Source: JAFAGX01 sp035623255 (lineage in GTDB: Bacteria; Acidobacteriota; Terriglobia; Terriglobales; Acidobacteriaceae). From it: a DNA stretch of 47,081 nt. A program made the position numbers and the translations under genes. A model generated the notes under the pieces. The model did not search any database. It was not told the DNA's origin and worked only from the letters and a program-made list of their open reading frames with translations. The DNA is taken from positions 1 to 47,081 of the forward strand of contig DASPTU010000053.1 in NCBI GenBank assembly GCA_035623255.1, in the 5' to 3' direction. Below, one piece after another: positions 16,503 through 24,537 of this stretch; the first letter of the stretch is position 1, and every line of letters starts with the position of its first letter.

Positions 16503-17025
16503 TGTCACGCCCCATCGGTAAAGGGCTCGTAAGTCCGAACCGACACAGGTAAATGGGTTCCACCTGCCCGTTTTGTAAACCTTAAGCTCCATTGGGCCAC
16601 CTGAGAGCGAAGAATGACCGGATTTCTTCAGCCAAGTTATGAACGTTCGTCTGAGGGGAAAAAGCGGCCCCATTCCTGGGGCCACTATCTCAAAAGAGGC
16701 AAGTTTGGAAAGGAGTCAGGAAAGGCGATACAAGGAGCCGGTCCAGCGAACGGAGCGGCAACAAAGGAAATGTCGAAGAAAGAGAGTGAAGGTCATTCGT
16801 CGGCGGCCTCTTTCATTGACTCCTGAACGGAGCACTTTCCACTCCAAAGAGGCCGATCTGTCGCGTGAGATGAATACAGGTGTATAAGTGGTTTATTTGC
16901 TGCGCATTACACTGCAATAGTTGAAGTTTGGTAGCAAGTCAGGGAAGGCGCCCGGGGGAATACAATGCAGAGTCCTGCACATTGGCTGCAGCCTCGGTGT
17001 CTACATCTATGGCTTGGCCTGACCG
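16503..17025. other. Intergenic region between convergent genes, no supported gene
   Basis: This 523-base gap separates the ends of the TIM-barrel gene and the GvpL/F gene. Short overlapping + strand frames (16614-16826 and 16639-16887) are basic, low in recognisable structure and lack homologous features, so I do not call them. The clearest structure is a perfect 7-base hairpin, GGCCCCA-TTCC-TGGGGCC, at 16666-16683. It has no following T-run, so it is not a standard terminator. A weaker CAGGT/ACCTG stem near 16546-16566 is followed by GTTTTG and could end the catabolic operon. Confidence 0.4.
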
Positions 17026-17769
17026 TTACGAACTTCCGGCAACGGTGCGAAGTTTGCCGGGCAGGAAATGGTATGGTGGCCACGGTCCGCTGACCGTCAA
17101 TTCGCAGTTCTTAAGTTGCTTGGCCGCGCTGCTGTATCGGTTCTGGTATTTCTCGACAGACTTGGAGTCGATCAAGTGCGCGATATCGATTAACATGCCT
17201 TCGGTGTTTACTCTTTTACAACTGATTTCTTCTTCCAGCGGATTGAACATCTTGTGGACCTGCACGGAGAGGGCACGGGCTTTGGTCTGCCTCTCGCGCT
17301 CACGCGCCGCTTTCTCCCGCAGCTTCATCAAGTACTCCCCACCCACCGTGTCTGGCAGCTCCACATCCAGCAATGCCTCCCGAAGTGAGCCGTCTCGAAC
17401 CATCAATTTCAGGTGCATCTCGGCCTTGCCCCGCAGGCGTGCCACGCTCTGACCGAATGCGCGACGGTTCGCGCGTACGGCCTGCCGCAGCGCTTCATCG
17501 CTGTCAAAAATGGTCCCGAAGCGAAAGGGAAGCACGGTCCCGTTGCGGAAGCACACGCTCACAACCCGTGCATGTTCTAGAACCGCCTTGTCATCGAGAT
17601 TGCCGGTGGCCCGGTCATACTCGCTGACCACCACTGAAAACTCGCCGCTCGGATAGCTTAATACCGAGGCTGAGTTCACACCTTGAATGCCTTCCATCAG
17701 GAAGGGGCGCCTTGCGCGTGCTCCATTGGGGGCCTGCTGCTCAGTGATGCAATATGCGTACCACGCCAT
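17026..17769 (-). CDS. Orphan GvpL/GvpF-family gas vesicle-like protein
   Basis: A 247-residue protein of the GvpL/GvpF family. It has the N-terminal WYAYCITE strand, FSVVVSEYDR, the signature VLPFRFGTIF, the LRGKAEMHLKL strand, a coiled-coil-like charged helix (EKAARERERQTKAR) and the C-terminal GPWPPYHF. GGAG precedes the ATG. In gas-vesicle producers GvpF/L are minor or assembly proteins that contact the shell protein GvpA. Neither gvpA nor any other gvp gene is in the window, so this is an isolated member. It may have a different role, for example as a scaffold or stress-associated protein. The family call is firm and the function is not. Confidence 0.88.
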   Translation of the reverse strand: MAWYAYCITEQQAPNGARARRPFLMEGIQGVNSASVLSYPSGEFSVVVSEYDRATGNLDDKAVLEHARVVSVCFRNGTVLPFRFGTIFDSDEALRQAVRANRRAFGQSVARLRGKAEMHLKLMVRDGSLREALLDVELPDTVGGEYLMKLREKAARERERQTKARALSVQVHKMFNPLEEEISCKRVNTEGMLIDIAHLIDSKSVEKYQNRYSSAAKQLKNCELTVSGPWPPYHFLPGKLRTVAGSS

Positions 17770-18075
17770 ACAGGTATTCTCCGTACCTTACTCGGGACGG
17801 ATACCTCCATCCCGAAGTGAGACAGTTGGTTACGGCTCTTGAACCTTGGAAGAAAGGGCGGTACAACGACTAGAGAACGCTTACTACTGCGTCCGAGTTC
17901 ATATTACTTCGGTACCCACGAAAATTGCAACCATTTTGTTGCAGGACGCATCGCGTAACCCGAAGAAATTACGCACTAGAGACTAACGTCCCTAATGCCG
18001 AGCACCCTCGCTGCAGGGGAACTACAGGCCAGAGCTGAGATCGAAGGCCGAGAGATCCGCAGGTCATGAAGCGGG
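17770..18075. other. Upstream region of the GvpL/F gene
   Basis: This 306-base gap lies between the GvpL/F start (read leftwards) and the stop of the aroDE fusion. No coding sequence is supported. Symmetric elements include CGGGA...TCCCG near 17792-17815, next to the gene, and TGCAAC-CATTTT-GTTGCA at 17926-17943. Either could be an operator for the GvpL/F gene. No clear sigma-70 promoter was recognised. Confidence 0.35.
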
Positions 18076-19647
18076 TCACCGTTGCGTATTTTCTTTACGC
18101 TGTCTTGCCACTTCACGGTCCTGCAGAGTCAGTATGGCGACGCGCTGCATTTCTTCGACCGGCGCCGGTTTGCCGGTCCAGATTTCAAACTGCCGAGCCG
18201 CCTGCTGCACAAACATCTCGATGCCGGGAATTACCTGGGCCCCAGCGGCTTTGGCCAGCGCCATAAGACGGGTTTCAGGAGGATCATAAATCATTTCAAA
18301 AACGTAACGCGCCTTGATCTCATCTTCCTTAAGCGGCGATTCGCGGGTATTTCCCATGCCAACCGGAGTAGCGTTAATTATGACGTCGAACAAGAGTTTC
18401 TTCAGATCGGCTCGCTTTATGGTTCGTGCCCGCGCCGACCTCGCCAGCTTCTGCGCCGTGCCAGGCGTGCGGTTCAGAATGTAAACCTCGGCACCACGTT
18501 CTTTCAGTCCGAAGACGGCAGCCCGTGCCGCCCCGCCTGCTCCCAGCACGAGGATTCTGGAATTCTCCAATTCCAGTCGTTGTTGCAAGGGTCGTACAAC
18601 TCCGGCCGCATCAGTATTAAATCCGTAAAGTTTGCCATCCTGTGCACGCACCACTGTATTGCATGCACCGATCTTCAAAGTATAGGGATCGGTGTTATCG
18701 AGATAGCGCAGAACCGCCTCTTTGTACGGCATGGTCACGGAGAGTCCGTGAATCGGAATTTCGCGAACGCAAGCTAGCAGGTCTTTCAGGCTTTTGGCAT
18801 GCAAAGCCAGATAAACTCCGTTTACAGTCTCGCGCTGCAAGGCCGCATTCATGATGGCCGGTGACAGGGAGTGTGACACGGGATCTCCAGCCACGCCGTA
18901 AACTCGGGTTGCCGCATCGACGTGCTCGATGCGATAAGTACTGCGTAGCTCTTGTGCGGTCACCTGGCCGGGAGCTGTCCGCTCGTCTTGACTCACGGCT
19001 CCAAAGGTAAAGATGCTTCCGGCGCGCAATCCAAGAACGCGACTGATAATTCCTTGCTCTCCCATGCACAGCCCGACCAGGGAATACTTGTCGCTATTCT
19101 TCTCAATGAACTTCATCATCACCACGTTGTCATAGAGAGTCGTAGCCGTCGTCACGACCTTGTAGAAGTCGGCCGGGACGGAGACCATTTTCTCGAGGAT
19201 CCGCTCCAGGTCCTTTGTGGCACGGAAGTCGTGGTAAGACAGGATGAACGCGGCAGCATTGCGCAGCCTCTGGAGTTGCTGCGGTTTCATGCGTGTTGCC
19301 GTTTGCAGCTCTAAGTCCACTAGCTGGCATCCAGCTGCCGCCCCCTTCGCCAGAATGTCGAGCTGTGACGCAATGGTCCCTCTGAACTTCCCACCGCTTA
19401 CGCTACGGCGACACGTCGCCACCACCGCCACATGCGGGTGGGATTCAGTGAATTGTTTGATCTTCGCTAGTCCTGAAGCCGGGCGCGGCAGGTAATCAAG
19501 CCGGAATTCCAGGAACTCGTTATCACGTACTAAAGACTCAGCCTTTTCTATCAGTTCACCAGGCTCCGAGGCCGTCACGGCCACGCAAACGCGGGGCAGC
19601 CGCAGGGGGCGAAGACGAGCCACAAAGTTGCTCGGTATCGAGTTCAT
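18076..19647 (-). CDS. aroDE: Bifunctional 3-dehydroquinate dehydratase (type I) / shikimate dehydrogenase
   Basis: A 523-residue fusion of two consecutive shikimate-pathway enzymes. Residues 18-235 are a type I dehydroquinase: EFRLDY near the N-terminus, general base His139 (SYHDF), Schiff-base Lys163 (FYKVVTTA) and the GEQGIISRVLG loop. Residues 248-505 are shikimate dehydrogenase: SHSLSPAIMN for substrate, catalytic Lys309 (MPYKEAV), Asp346 (NTDAAG) and the NADP Rossmann motif GAGGAARA near residue 369. It converts 3-dehydroquinate to 3-dehydroshikimate to shikimate. The fusion order is the same as in plants and some bacteria. No clear ribosome-binding site is visible before the ATG, and the predicted leader is very short. 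Confidence 0.95.
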   Translation of the reverse strand: MNSIPSNFVARLRPLRLPRVCVAVTASEPGELIEKAESLVRDNEFLEFRLDYLPRPASGLAKIKQFTESHPHVAVVATCRRSVSGGKFRGTIASQLDILAKGAAAGCQLVDLELQTATRMKPQQLQRLRNAAAFILSYHDFRATKDLERILEKMVSVPADFYKVVTTATTLYDNVVMMKFIEKNSDKYSLVGLCMGEQGIISRVLGLRAGSIFTFGAVSQDERTAPGQVTAQELRSTYRIEHVDAATRVYGVAGDPVSHSLSPAIMNAALQRETVNGVYLALHAKSLKDLLACVREIPIHGLSVTMPYKEAVLRYLDNTDPYTLKIGACNTVVRAQDGKLYGFNTDAAGVVRPLQQRLELENSRILVLGAGGAARAAVFGLKERGAEVYILNRTPGTAQKLARSARARTIKRADLKKLLFDVIINATPVGMGNTRESPLKEDEIKARYVFEMIYDPPETRLMALAKAAGAQVIPGIEMFVQQAARQFEIWTGKPAPVEEMQRVAILTLQDREVARQRKENTQR

Positions 19648-19665
19648 TTAAATTAGAGTGGCGCG

Positions 19666-19694
19666 ATATTACAGGTGCGTAACTGCAGATGCAA
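19666..19694 (-). promoter_or_regulatory. Possible sigma-70 promoter of aroDE
   Basis: Read on the minus strand, TTGCAT and TAATAT are separated by 17 bases, and a TG directly precedes the -10 element. The -10 ends about 18 bases before the aroDE ATG, giving a leader of roughly a dozen bases. This agrees with the lack of a ribosome-binding site. Matches to consensus are partial, so this is tentative. Confidence 0.3.
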
Positions 19695-19865
19695 CAACCG
19701 ATTATGATTCGCAAGGCGAAACTTTTTAACGTACCTTGCATGGCACCAGCGTAACCTTGACCCCATAAACTTCGCTTGTTACTGTCCGGGCTGGAAAACT
19801 TTTATTTTTCTGCAACTTAACGGAGACGAGGCAGCGTAACGCGCGGCCCCGACTTCGGAGGTAAC

Positions 19866-20825
19866 ATGAAGAAAACAGTATTGTTGCTCGTCTTGAGTTT
19901 GACGTTTGCTGCCTCAGCCCAGGAACAGCCTGCGACGTCATCCGATCAGAATGCGCCAGCGGGAACCGAAGCCACAAACGTCAATTTCCCGATCGAGCGC
20001 ATTCCTACGCCGACCTATTCCGATCTCTATTGCGCGGGGTTCGTCAGCAAGAGCCTTCTGCCGGATGCCAACTTCATCGCTGGCGGCCTGGACACACCTA
20101 ACACGACGAAGTATGGCCTCGGGGAACTGGTGTACTTGACTGGTAAGGGATACGAACTCGGCAAACGCTATTCCATCGTGCGCGAACTGCGCGATCCGAA
20201 TCGCTACGAGATTTATCCCGGGCAATTTGCTCAGCTGAAATCTATGGGGCAGCCCTATGCCGATTTGGGCATTATCCGCATCGTCGATACGCGCCACCGG
20301 ACTGCAATCGGCCATATTGAATTGAGTTGTGGCCCCATGATACCTGGCGACATCGTGACTCCCTTCGTGGAAAAAGCAAGCGTTTCATTCCACCCTCCCC
20401 TGCGTTTCGACCGCTTTTTACCGCCGACGGGGAAGGCCAGCGGGCGGATCGTGATGGCGAAGGATTTCGATACTGAACTGGGCACCGGCATGAAGGTTTA
20501 TTTGAATGTGGGCGCCAATCAAGGGGTAAAGACCGGCGATTATCTGCGGGCGGTACGTTCTTATGAGGCCGACTTGCACAATCCGGTTGATTCGCTTTCA
20601 TTCGCCGCATCCACGGCCGATGACACGCAAGCCAAACCGCCCTCCATTGAATCGGGCATGCTGAATCGGAGCAAAGGGCCGGTAATTCACGTGGCAGACT
20701 TGCCCCGGCGCGCAGTTGGGGAGATTGTTATCCTCAGCTCGACATCCACGACCTCAACGGGAATGATCGTGTTTGCCCTGGAGGACGTCCATATCGGCGA
20801 CGTTGTGGAGCTTGATCCGCAGTAA
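19866..20825 (+). CDS. Secreted protein of unknown function
   Basis: A 319-residue protein with a clear Sec signal peptide (MKKTVLLLVLSLTFAASA, cleavage before QEQP) and a near-perfect GGAGGT ribosome-binding site. I do not recognise the family. After a Thr/Pro-rich linker, the mature protein has repeated beta-strand units with motifs such as GELVYLTGKG, YEIYPGQFAQL, GIIRIVDTRHRTAIGHIE and a C-terminal MIVFALEDVHIGDVVEL. These phrases (a G-x-x-V-Y-L strand, uptake by a P-G-D-I-V turn) recall small beta-barrel modules placed after LysM-like domains in cell-envelope proteins. The gene stands alone, with its own terminator. An envelope role is inference. Confidence 0.75.
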   Translation: MKKTVLLLVLSLTFAASAQEQPATSSDQNAPAGTEATNVNFPIERIPTPTYSDLYCAGFVSKSLLPDANFIAGGLDTPNTTKYGLGELVYLTGKGYELGKRYSIVRELRDPNRYEIYPGQFAQLKSMGQPYADLGIIRIVDTRHRTAIGHIELSCGPMIPGDIVTPFVEKASVSFHPPLRFDRFLPPTGKASGRIVMAKDFDTELGTGMKVYLNVGANQGVKTGDYLRAVRSYEADLHNPVDSLSFAASTADDTQAKPPSIESGMLNRSKGPVIHVADLPRRAVGEIVILSSTSTTSTGMIVFALEDVHIGDVVELDPQ

Positions 20826-20856
20826 ACAGTAAGAACACCGCAAATCGTTTGACTCG

Positions 20857-20886
20857 GCCGGAAGCAAGCTTCCGGCTTTTCTTTTC
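20857..20886 (+). terminator. Rho-independent terminator
   Basis: A perfect 9-base stem, GCCGGAAGC and GCTTCCGGC, with a 2-base centre (effectively a 4-base loop) is followed by TTTTCTTTTC. It lies 32 bases after the secreted-protein gene and before the convergent AMMECR1 gene. Confidence 0.9.
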
Positions 20887-20925
20887 TGCCTTGGCAAGAT
20901 GGTGAAGGTATTTGCGCTGAAGCCC

Positions 20926-21528
20926 CTATTTCAGATCGTCATCACCGAACACTTCCGCGGTAAACGCTTCGATTGTGGCGCCCGCTTTCCACGCATCGGG
21001 TCGGAGACCAGCCTTGCGACAAGTCTGCTCAAGGAAGGTAATCCGATCCCAGTGGTGCTCGGCTGCGACCTGAGGCAGAAGTAGTCCCCGCTGCCCAAGT
21101 TGAGAGATCAGCAGTCCATGGCGACCAACGTCCACTTGGTCTGCCCGTATCTCTTCTAACGAGGAAAGAATACTCAGCGAGATTTGTAACACCGGCGCTT
21201 CTTCGCGGGTTACGGGCCAGAAGCGAGTATCCTCGAAAGCCGCCGCGCGGGCAGTCTCTGCGATGGTGCGGTAAATTGAGGCGATCGGGAAAACGTATCC
21301 AACGCAGCCCCGCAACTGTTTTCGGAAGTAGATTGTGGTGAAGGCTCCGCGTGCTTCTGCCAAATGCGGGGATGGGGCATTCAGGGAAATTTCGCGTTTA
21401 TCAAACGCTGACTCTATTGATTCGTGCGCCACTCGGAGCAGAATTCTGCGTTCTTCCAGATTGAATTCACACACGTCCGTCCCAACAGACTGTCCCGCGA
21501 AGCCGATATTTTCAGGTGGGCGCGACAT
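20926..21528 (-). CDS. AMMECR1-domain protein
   Basis: A 200-residue AMMECR1-fold protein with the diagnostic LRGCVGYVFP motif, AFEDTRFWPVTREEAP and a C-terminal EEIRADQVDVGRHGLLI segment. Family members (AmmeMemoRadiSam system protein A in bacteria) are linked genetically with Memo-domain and radical-SAM proteins, but neither partner is in this window. Here the start overlaps the 3' end of pgsA by 17 bases, so the two are translationally coupled. The biochemical role of the bacterial family is not settled, and the conserved Cys suggests a catalytic or redox function. Confidence 0.88.
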   Translation of the reverse strand: MSRPPENIGFAGQSVGTDVCEFNLEERRILLRVAHESIESAFDKREISLNAPSPHLAEARGAFTTIYFRKQLRGCVGYVFPIASIYRTIAETARAAAFEDTRFWPVTREEAPVLQISLSILSSLEEIRADQVDVGRHGLLISQLGQRGLLLPQVAAEHHWDRITFLEQTCRKAGLRPDAWKAGATIEAFTAEVFGDDDLK

Positions 21529-22204
21529 CGCGCTTCCTCCGCCGGCTCAGGACGAAAGCCCGTCTTCGGCTGCGCACCACTTGACGGTCAATCTTTGACC
21601 AGAATGCGACGAAGTAGTCTCCCGCAGAGACCAGCGAGAGAACGACCATAAACCAGATCGCGAGCCGCGCAATCCAGTGCACCGGAAAAATATAGGGTCC
21701 GTAGATCGTCAGCTCTTTCCAGCGATGGTCAAGAATTACGGCCACAACGGAAATAATCTGCACCAGCATTTTGAATTTGCCCAGATCGCTGGCCTCGATG
21801 GTGAACCCTTCTGAGGCAGCAATCGACCGTAATCCGCTCACCAAAAATTCGCGCCCGATGATTATTACTGCAATCCAGGCTGGCACCATGCTGGGATTGA
21901 ATTGAACAAGAGTAACGAAGGCCGCGGCGATCAGAAGCTTGTCGGCTAACGGATCCAGTAACATTCCCATCGTGGTGATCTGACCGCGCTTGCGTGCGAG
22001 ATAGCCATCAATCCCATCGGTGATCGAGGCCGCGATGAACAAAGCCGAGGCGAGCAGCTCTTTCTCCCCTTTTGGACTCTCAAAACGATTGCTGGAAAGG
22101 ATCCAAATCAGCGCGGGAATGCTGGCAATTCGGGTCAGCGTAATGGAGTTGGGGAGGTTCACCGGATAGCTGCGATCTGTCGACGGGTTATCGCCGACAC
22201 ACAC
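21512..22204 (-). CDS. pgsA: CDP-diacylglycerol-glycerol-3-phosphate 3-phosphatidyltransferase
   Basis: A CDP-alcohol phosphatidyltransferase of up to 230 residues that makes phosphatidylglycerophosphate for phosphatidylglycerol and cardiolipin. The full family signature is present as DGIDGYLAR, 8 residues, G, 3 residues, D, 3 residues, D (ending LLDPLADK). The N-terminus LPNSITLTRI and several hydrophobic helices (for example FMVVLSLVSAG) fit an inner-membrane enzyme. Start choice is open: GTG 22204 has GAGGAG close upstream, while GTG 22162 would give the common MNLPNS start. It precedes and overlaps the AMMECR1 gene and is divergent from lhgO. Confidence 0.93.
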   Translation of the reverse strand: MCVGDNPSTDRSYPVNLPNSITLTRIASIPALIWILSSNRFESPKGEKELLASALFIAASITDGIDGYLARKRGQITTMGMLLDPLADKLLIAAAFVTLVQFNPSMVPAWIAVIIIGREFLVSGLRSIAASEGFTIEASDLGKFKMLVQIISVVAVILDHRWKELTIYGPYIFPVHWIARLAIWFMVVLSLVSAGDYFVAFWSKIDRQVVRSRRRAFVLSRRRKRDVAPT

Positions 22205-22286
22205 TCCTCGGTGATTATCCTCTACTATTACGTGCGAAGCAACGAAGCCTCGACATCTTATTCGGAATTTAGGACTATTAGTTCAA

Positions 22287-23507
22287 ATGCCGGACCAGCA
22301 CTTCGACCTAGTTATCATTGGGGGAGGCATTGTTGGGCTCTCCACGGCGGTCCACCTTTCACGTAACTTTCCCATGCTTCGTTTCCTGCTGCTGGAGAAA
22401 GAAGCCGCCGTCGGCCAGCATCAGACTGGGCACAATAGTGGAGTGATTCACTCGGGAATTTATTACAAACCTGGCTCGCTGAAAGCCAGGTTGTGTGTGG
22501 AGGGTGCGGCCGTGATGTACGCCTTCTGTCGCGAGTATGACATTCCTTTTGAAATTTGCGGCAAAGTGATCGTGGCGACCAGTACCGGTGAAATTCCACG
22601 CTTGAATGCCTTACTGGAACGGGGCCGAGCCAACGGTATTGCTGGTTTGAACCTCCTGAATCGCGAACAGGTCCGGGAAATCGAGCCCAATTGCGGGGGC
22701 GTGGCTTGGTTGCACGTACCTGGCACAGGCATTACGAATTATGAGAAAGTCTGCCAGAAATACGCCGACCTCATAGTTGGCCAGGGAGCTTCGTTGAAGA
22801 CCTCGACCGAAGTGAAGCGCGTTGTACAGGTCGCAGGAGAAACTGTAGTGGAGACCAGCCGCGGATGTTTCAGCACTGGTTATGTCATCAATTGCGCTGG
22901 TCTGCATAGTGATCGCATCAGTCGGATGTCGGGCGTGACTCCCGAAGTCCAGATCATCCCATTCAGAGGCGAATATTATGACTTGACGCCGGAACGGAAA
23001 CACTTGGTGCGAAACTTGATCTACCCAGTGCCCGACCTGCGATTTCCGTTTCTGGGTGCGCATTTCACCCGCCGCATAAGTGGAGAAGTAGACGCGGGTC
23101 CCAATGCCGTCCTCGCCTTCAAACGTGAAGGTTATCGAAAAACTGATTTCGATTTGCACGATGTCTCTGAAACCTTAAGCTATGCCGGATTCTGGAAGAT
23201 GGCAGCCAAGTATTGGAGAGACGGTACGGCGGAGTTTTATCGATCTTTTCGCAAGTCTGCTTTCGTGAGAGCATTGCAAAAACTGGTGCCGGACATTCGC
23301 AGCTCTGATTTGGTTCCGGACGGCTCTGGCGTGCGCGCCCAGGCACTTCGTCCTGACGGATCATTGGTCGACGATTTTCAATTCGTATGCACAAAAAATA
23401 TGCTGCATGTCTGGAATGTTCCATCCCCTGCGGCCACCGCTTCGCTCGCGATCGGGCGCGAAATCAGCAATATGGCCCAAGAAGGGTTCGGTTTGCGGAG
23501 CCATTAG
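22287..23507 (+). CDS. lhgO: L-2-hydroxyglutarate oxidase
   Basis: A 406-residue FAD-dependent oxidoreductase of the DAO family, the LhgO/YgaF subgroup. The dinucleotide-binding motif is VIIGGGIVGLSTAVHL (residues 9-24), followed by the subgroup-specific QTGHNSGVIHSGIYYKPGSLKA that places FAD and the substrate. Later conserved segments are VPGTGITNYEKV and the C-terminal LHVWNVPSPAATASLAIG. It oxidises L-2-hydroxyglutarate to 2-oxoglutarate, a metabolite-repair and lysine/glutarate-related step, and passes electrons to the quinone pool. It is divergent from pgsA across 82 bases and probably monocistronic. Confidence 0.93.
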   Translation: MPDQHFDLVIIGGGIVGLSTAVHLSRNFPMLRFLLLEKEAAVGQHQTGHNSGVIHSGIYYKPGSLKARLCVEGAAVMYAFCREYDIPFEICGKVIVATSTGEIPRLNALLERGRANGIAGLNLLNREQVREIEPNCGGVAWLHVPGTGITNYEKVCQKYADLIVGQGASLKTSTEVKRVVQVAGETVVETSRGCFSTGYVINCAGLHSDRISRMSGVTPEVQIIPFRGEYYDLTPERKHLVRNLIYPVPDLRFPFLGAHFTRRISGEVDAGPNAVLAFKREGYRKTDFDLHDVSETLSYAGFWKMAAKYWRDGTAEFYRSFRKSAFVRALQKLVPDIRSSDLVPDGSGVRAQALRPDGSLVDDFQFVCTKNMLHVWNVPSPAATASLAIGREISNMAQEGFGLRSH

Positions 23508-23553
23508 TACGCGTTTGCTAAGATGCCTGCTGTCTTGCACTTAGCCCTGCCTG

Positions 23554-23642
23554 TAGCACCAAAGTGCTATTTACAAGCTGTACTTGTGAGAATAAAGTCC
23601 CGATCACTAGTTCGCGAGAAGTAGCGGCTAGAGTGGGACTTT
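23554..23642. promoter_or_regulatory. Two inverted repeats upstream of the first LuxR-type gene
   Basis: TAGCAC-CAAA-GTGCTA (23554-23569) is a short perfect hairpin that may end the lhgO transcript or serve as an operator. A separate pair, AAAGTCCC (23594-23601) and GGGACTTT (23635-23642), is a perfect 8-base inverted repeat 33 bases apart. Both lie in the 218-base gap before the regulator start at 23726 and could bind that regulator or its paralogue. Confidence 0.4.
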
Positions 23643-23725
23643 CTCCTCCCATATGTCTTTAACCCCGTCTTCTTGTCTAGCGAGTTTTGTTGGCCGCACA
23701 TTTGCATAAGTTTGGGAGATGCCCC

Positions 23726-24508
23726 GTGGCTCACGTGATTAGCTTACCCGAAGTTTCTGATGTGATCCGAGTACTGGCGGCTGACAGCAACATGATGAGC
23801 AGCCAACTTCTTGCCTCTGCGCTGGAACGCGATCATCGCTTTCAGGTTATCGAAGCTGCGGCGGACGCACGCGGAATCCTGGGCATAGTTGCCCGAGAAA
23901 AACCGGCAGTGGTAATCATTGGCGCGGAAATTGACGGCGACACCCGTAAGGGGTTCGAGATCGTTCGTGAGTTGCGTAGCAGCAGTCCCGACGCTCGAGT
24001 TGTTATGTTGCTGGACTCCGGCGAACGCAGCCAGGTTGTGGAAGCTTTTCGCGCTGGGGCGAGAGGCGTCTTCTCACGAAATGGTTCGTTGAAGTTGTTG
24101 GCGAAGTGCATTTGTTGTGTTCATCAAGGGCAGATTTGGGCGAACAGCAAGGAACTTCGCTTCCTGCTGGATGCGCTGGGAGAGGCCCTGCCGCTTCGAG
24201 TAATGGACGCCAAAGGAACCGAGCTGCTCTCCCGCCGCGAACAGGAAGTAGTGCGATGCGTCGCCGAGGGCTTGTCGAACCGGGAGATTGCACAGCGACT
24301 TGGACTGACCGAACACACGGTCAAGAATTACCTGTTTCGCATTTTTGACAAACTCGGGGTTTCTAAGCGAGTGGAAGTTGTCCTTTATGCCTACAGCTTG
24401 GGGCATGCAGCAGAAGCTGCGAAGCCCGAGCCGAAACGCTTCCCGTCGATGGCTGATTCGGCTACGGGACGAAAACCGAATCTGTCGGGCAGCTACTCTT
24501 GCGATTAA
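23726..24508 (+). CDS. LuxR/NarL-type transcriptional regulator with degenerate receiver domain
   Basis: A 260-residue regulator. GTG 23726 has GGGAG 7 bases upstream and is preferred to a TTG at 23687. Residues 13-130 have the fold pattern of a response-regulator receiver, but the phospho-acceptor Asp at the end of strand 3 is Gly66 (AVVIIGAEI), and the usual Lys of strand 5 is replaced in VFSRNGS. Phosphorylation is therefore unlikely. Residues about 175-232 are a LuxR helix-turn-helix: LSRREQEVV, LSNREIAQRLGLTEHTVKNYLFRIF. It is paralogous to the gene at 25910, with near-identical recognition helices, and converges on the ExeA-like ATPase gene. Confidence 0.88.
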   Translation: MAHVISLPEVSDVIRVLAADSNMMSSQLLASALERDHRFQVIEAAADARGILGIVAREKPAVVIIGAEIDGDTRKGFEIVRELRSSSPDARVVMLLDSGERSQVVEAFRAGARGVFSRNGSLKLLAKCICCVHQGQIWANSKELRFLLDALGEALPLRVMDAKGTELLSRREQEVVRCVAEGLSNREIAQRLGLTEHTVKNYLFRIFDKLGVSKRVEVVLYAYSLGHAAEAAKPEPKRFPSMADSATGRKPNLSGSYSCD

Positions 24509-24537
24509 GCCTTGTGAACGACGGGCACGTCTCTAAT

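Noticed and set aside
16666..16683. Perfect 7-base hairpin as a terminator
   Set aside because: There is no following T-run, so it is listed only as a structure in the intergenic region.
16614..16887. Two short overlapping + strand frames of 70-82 codons
   Set aside because: Basic, low-complexity sequences in a gap, no recognisable motif, no coding evidence beyond length.
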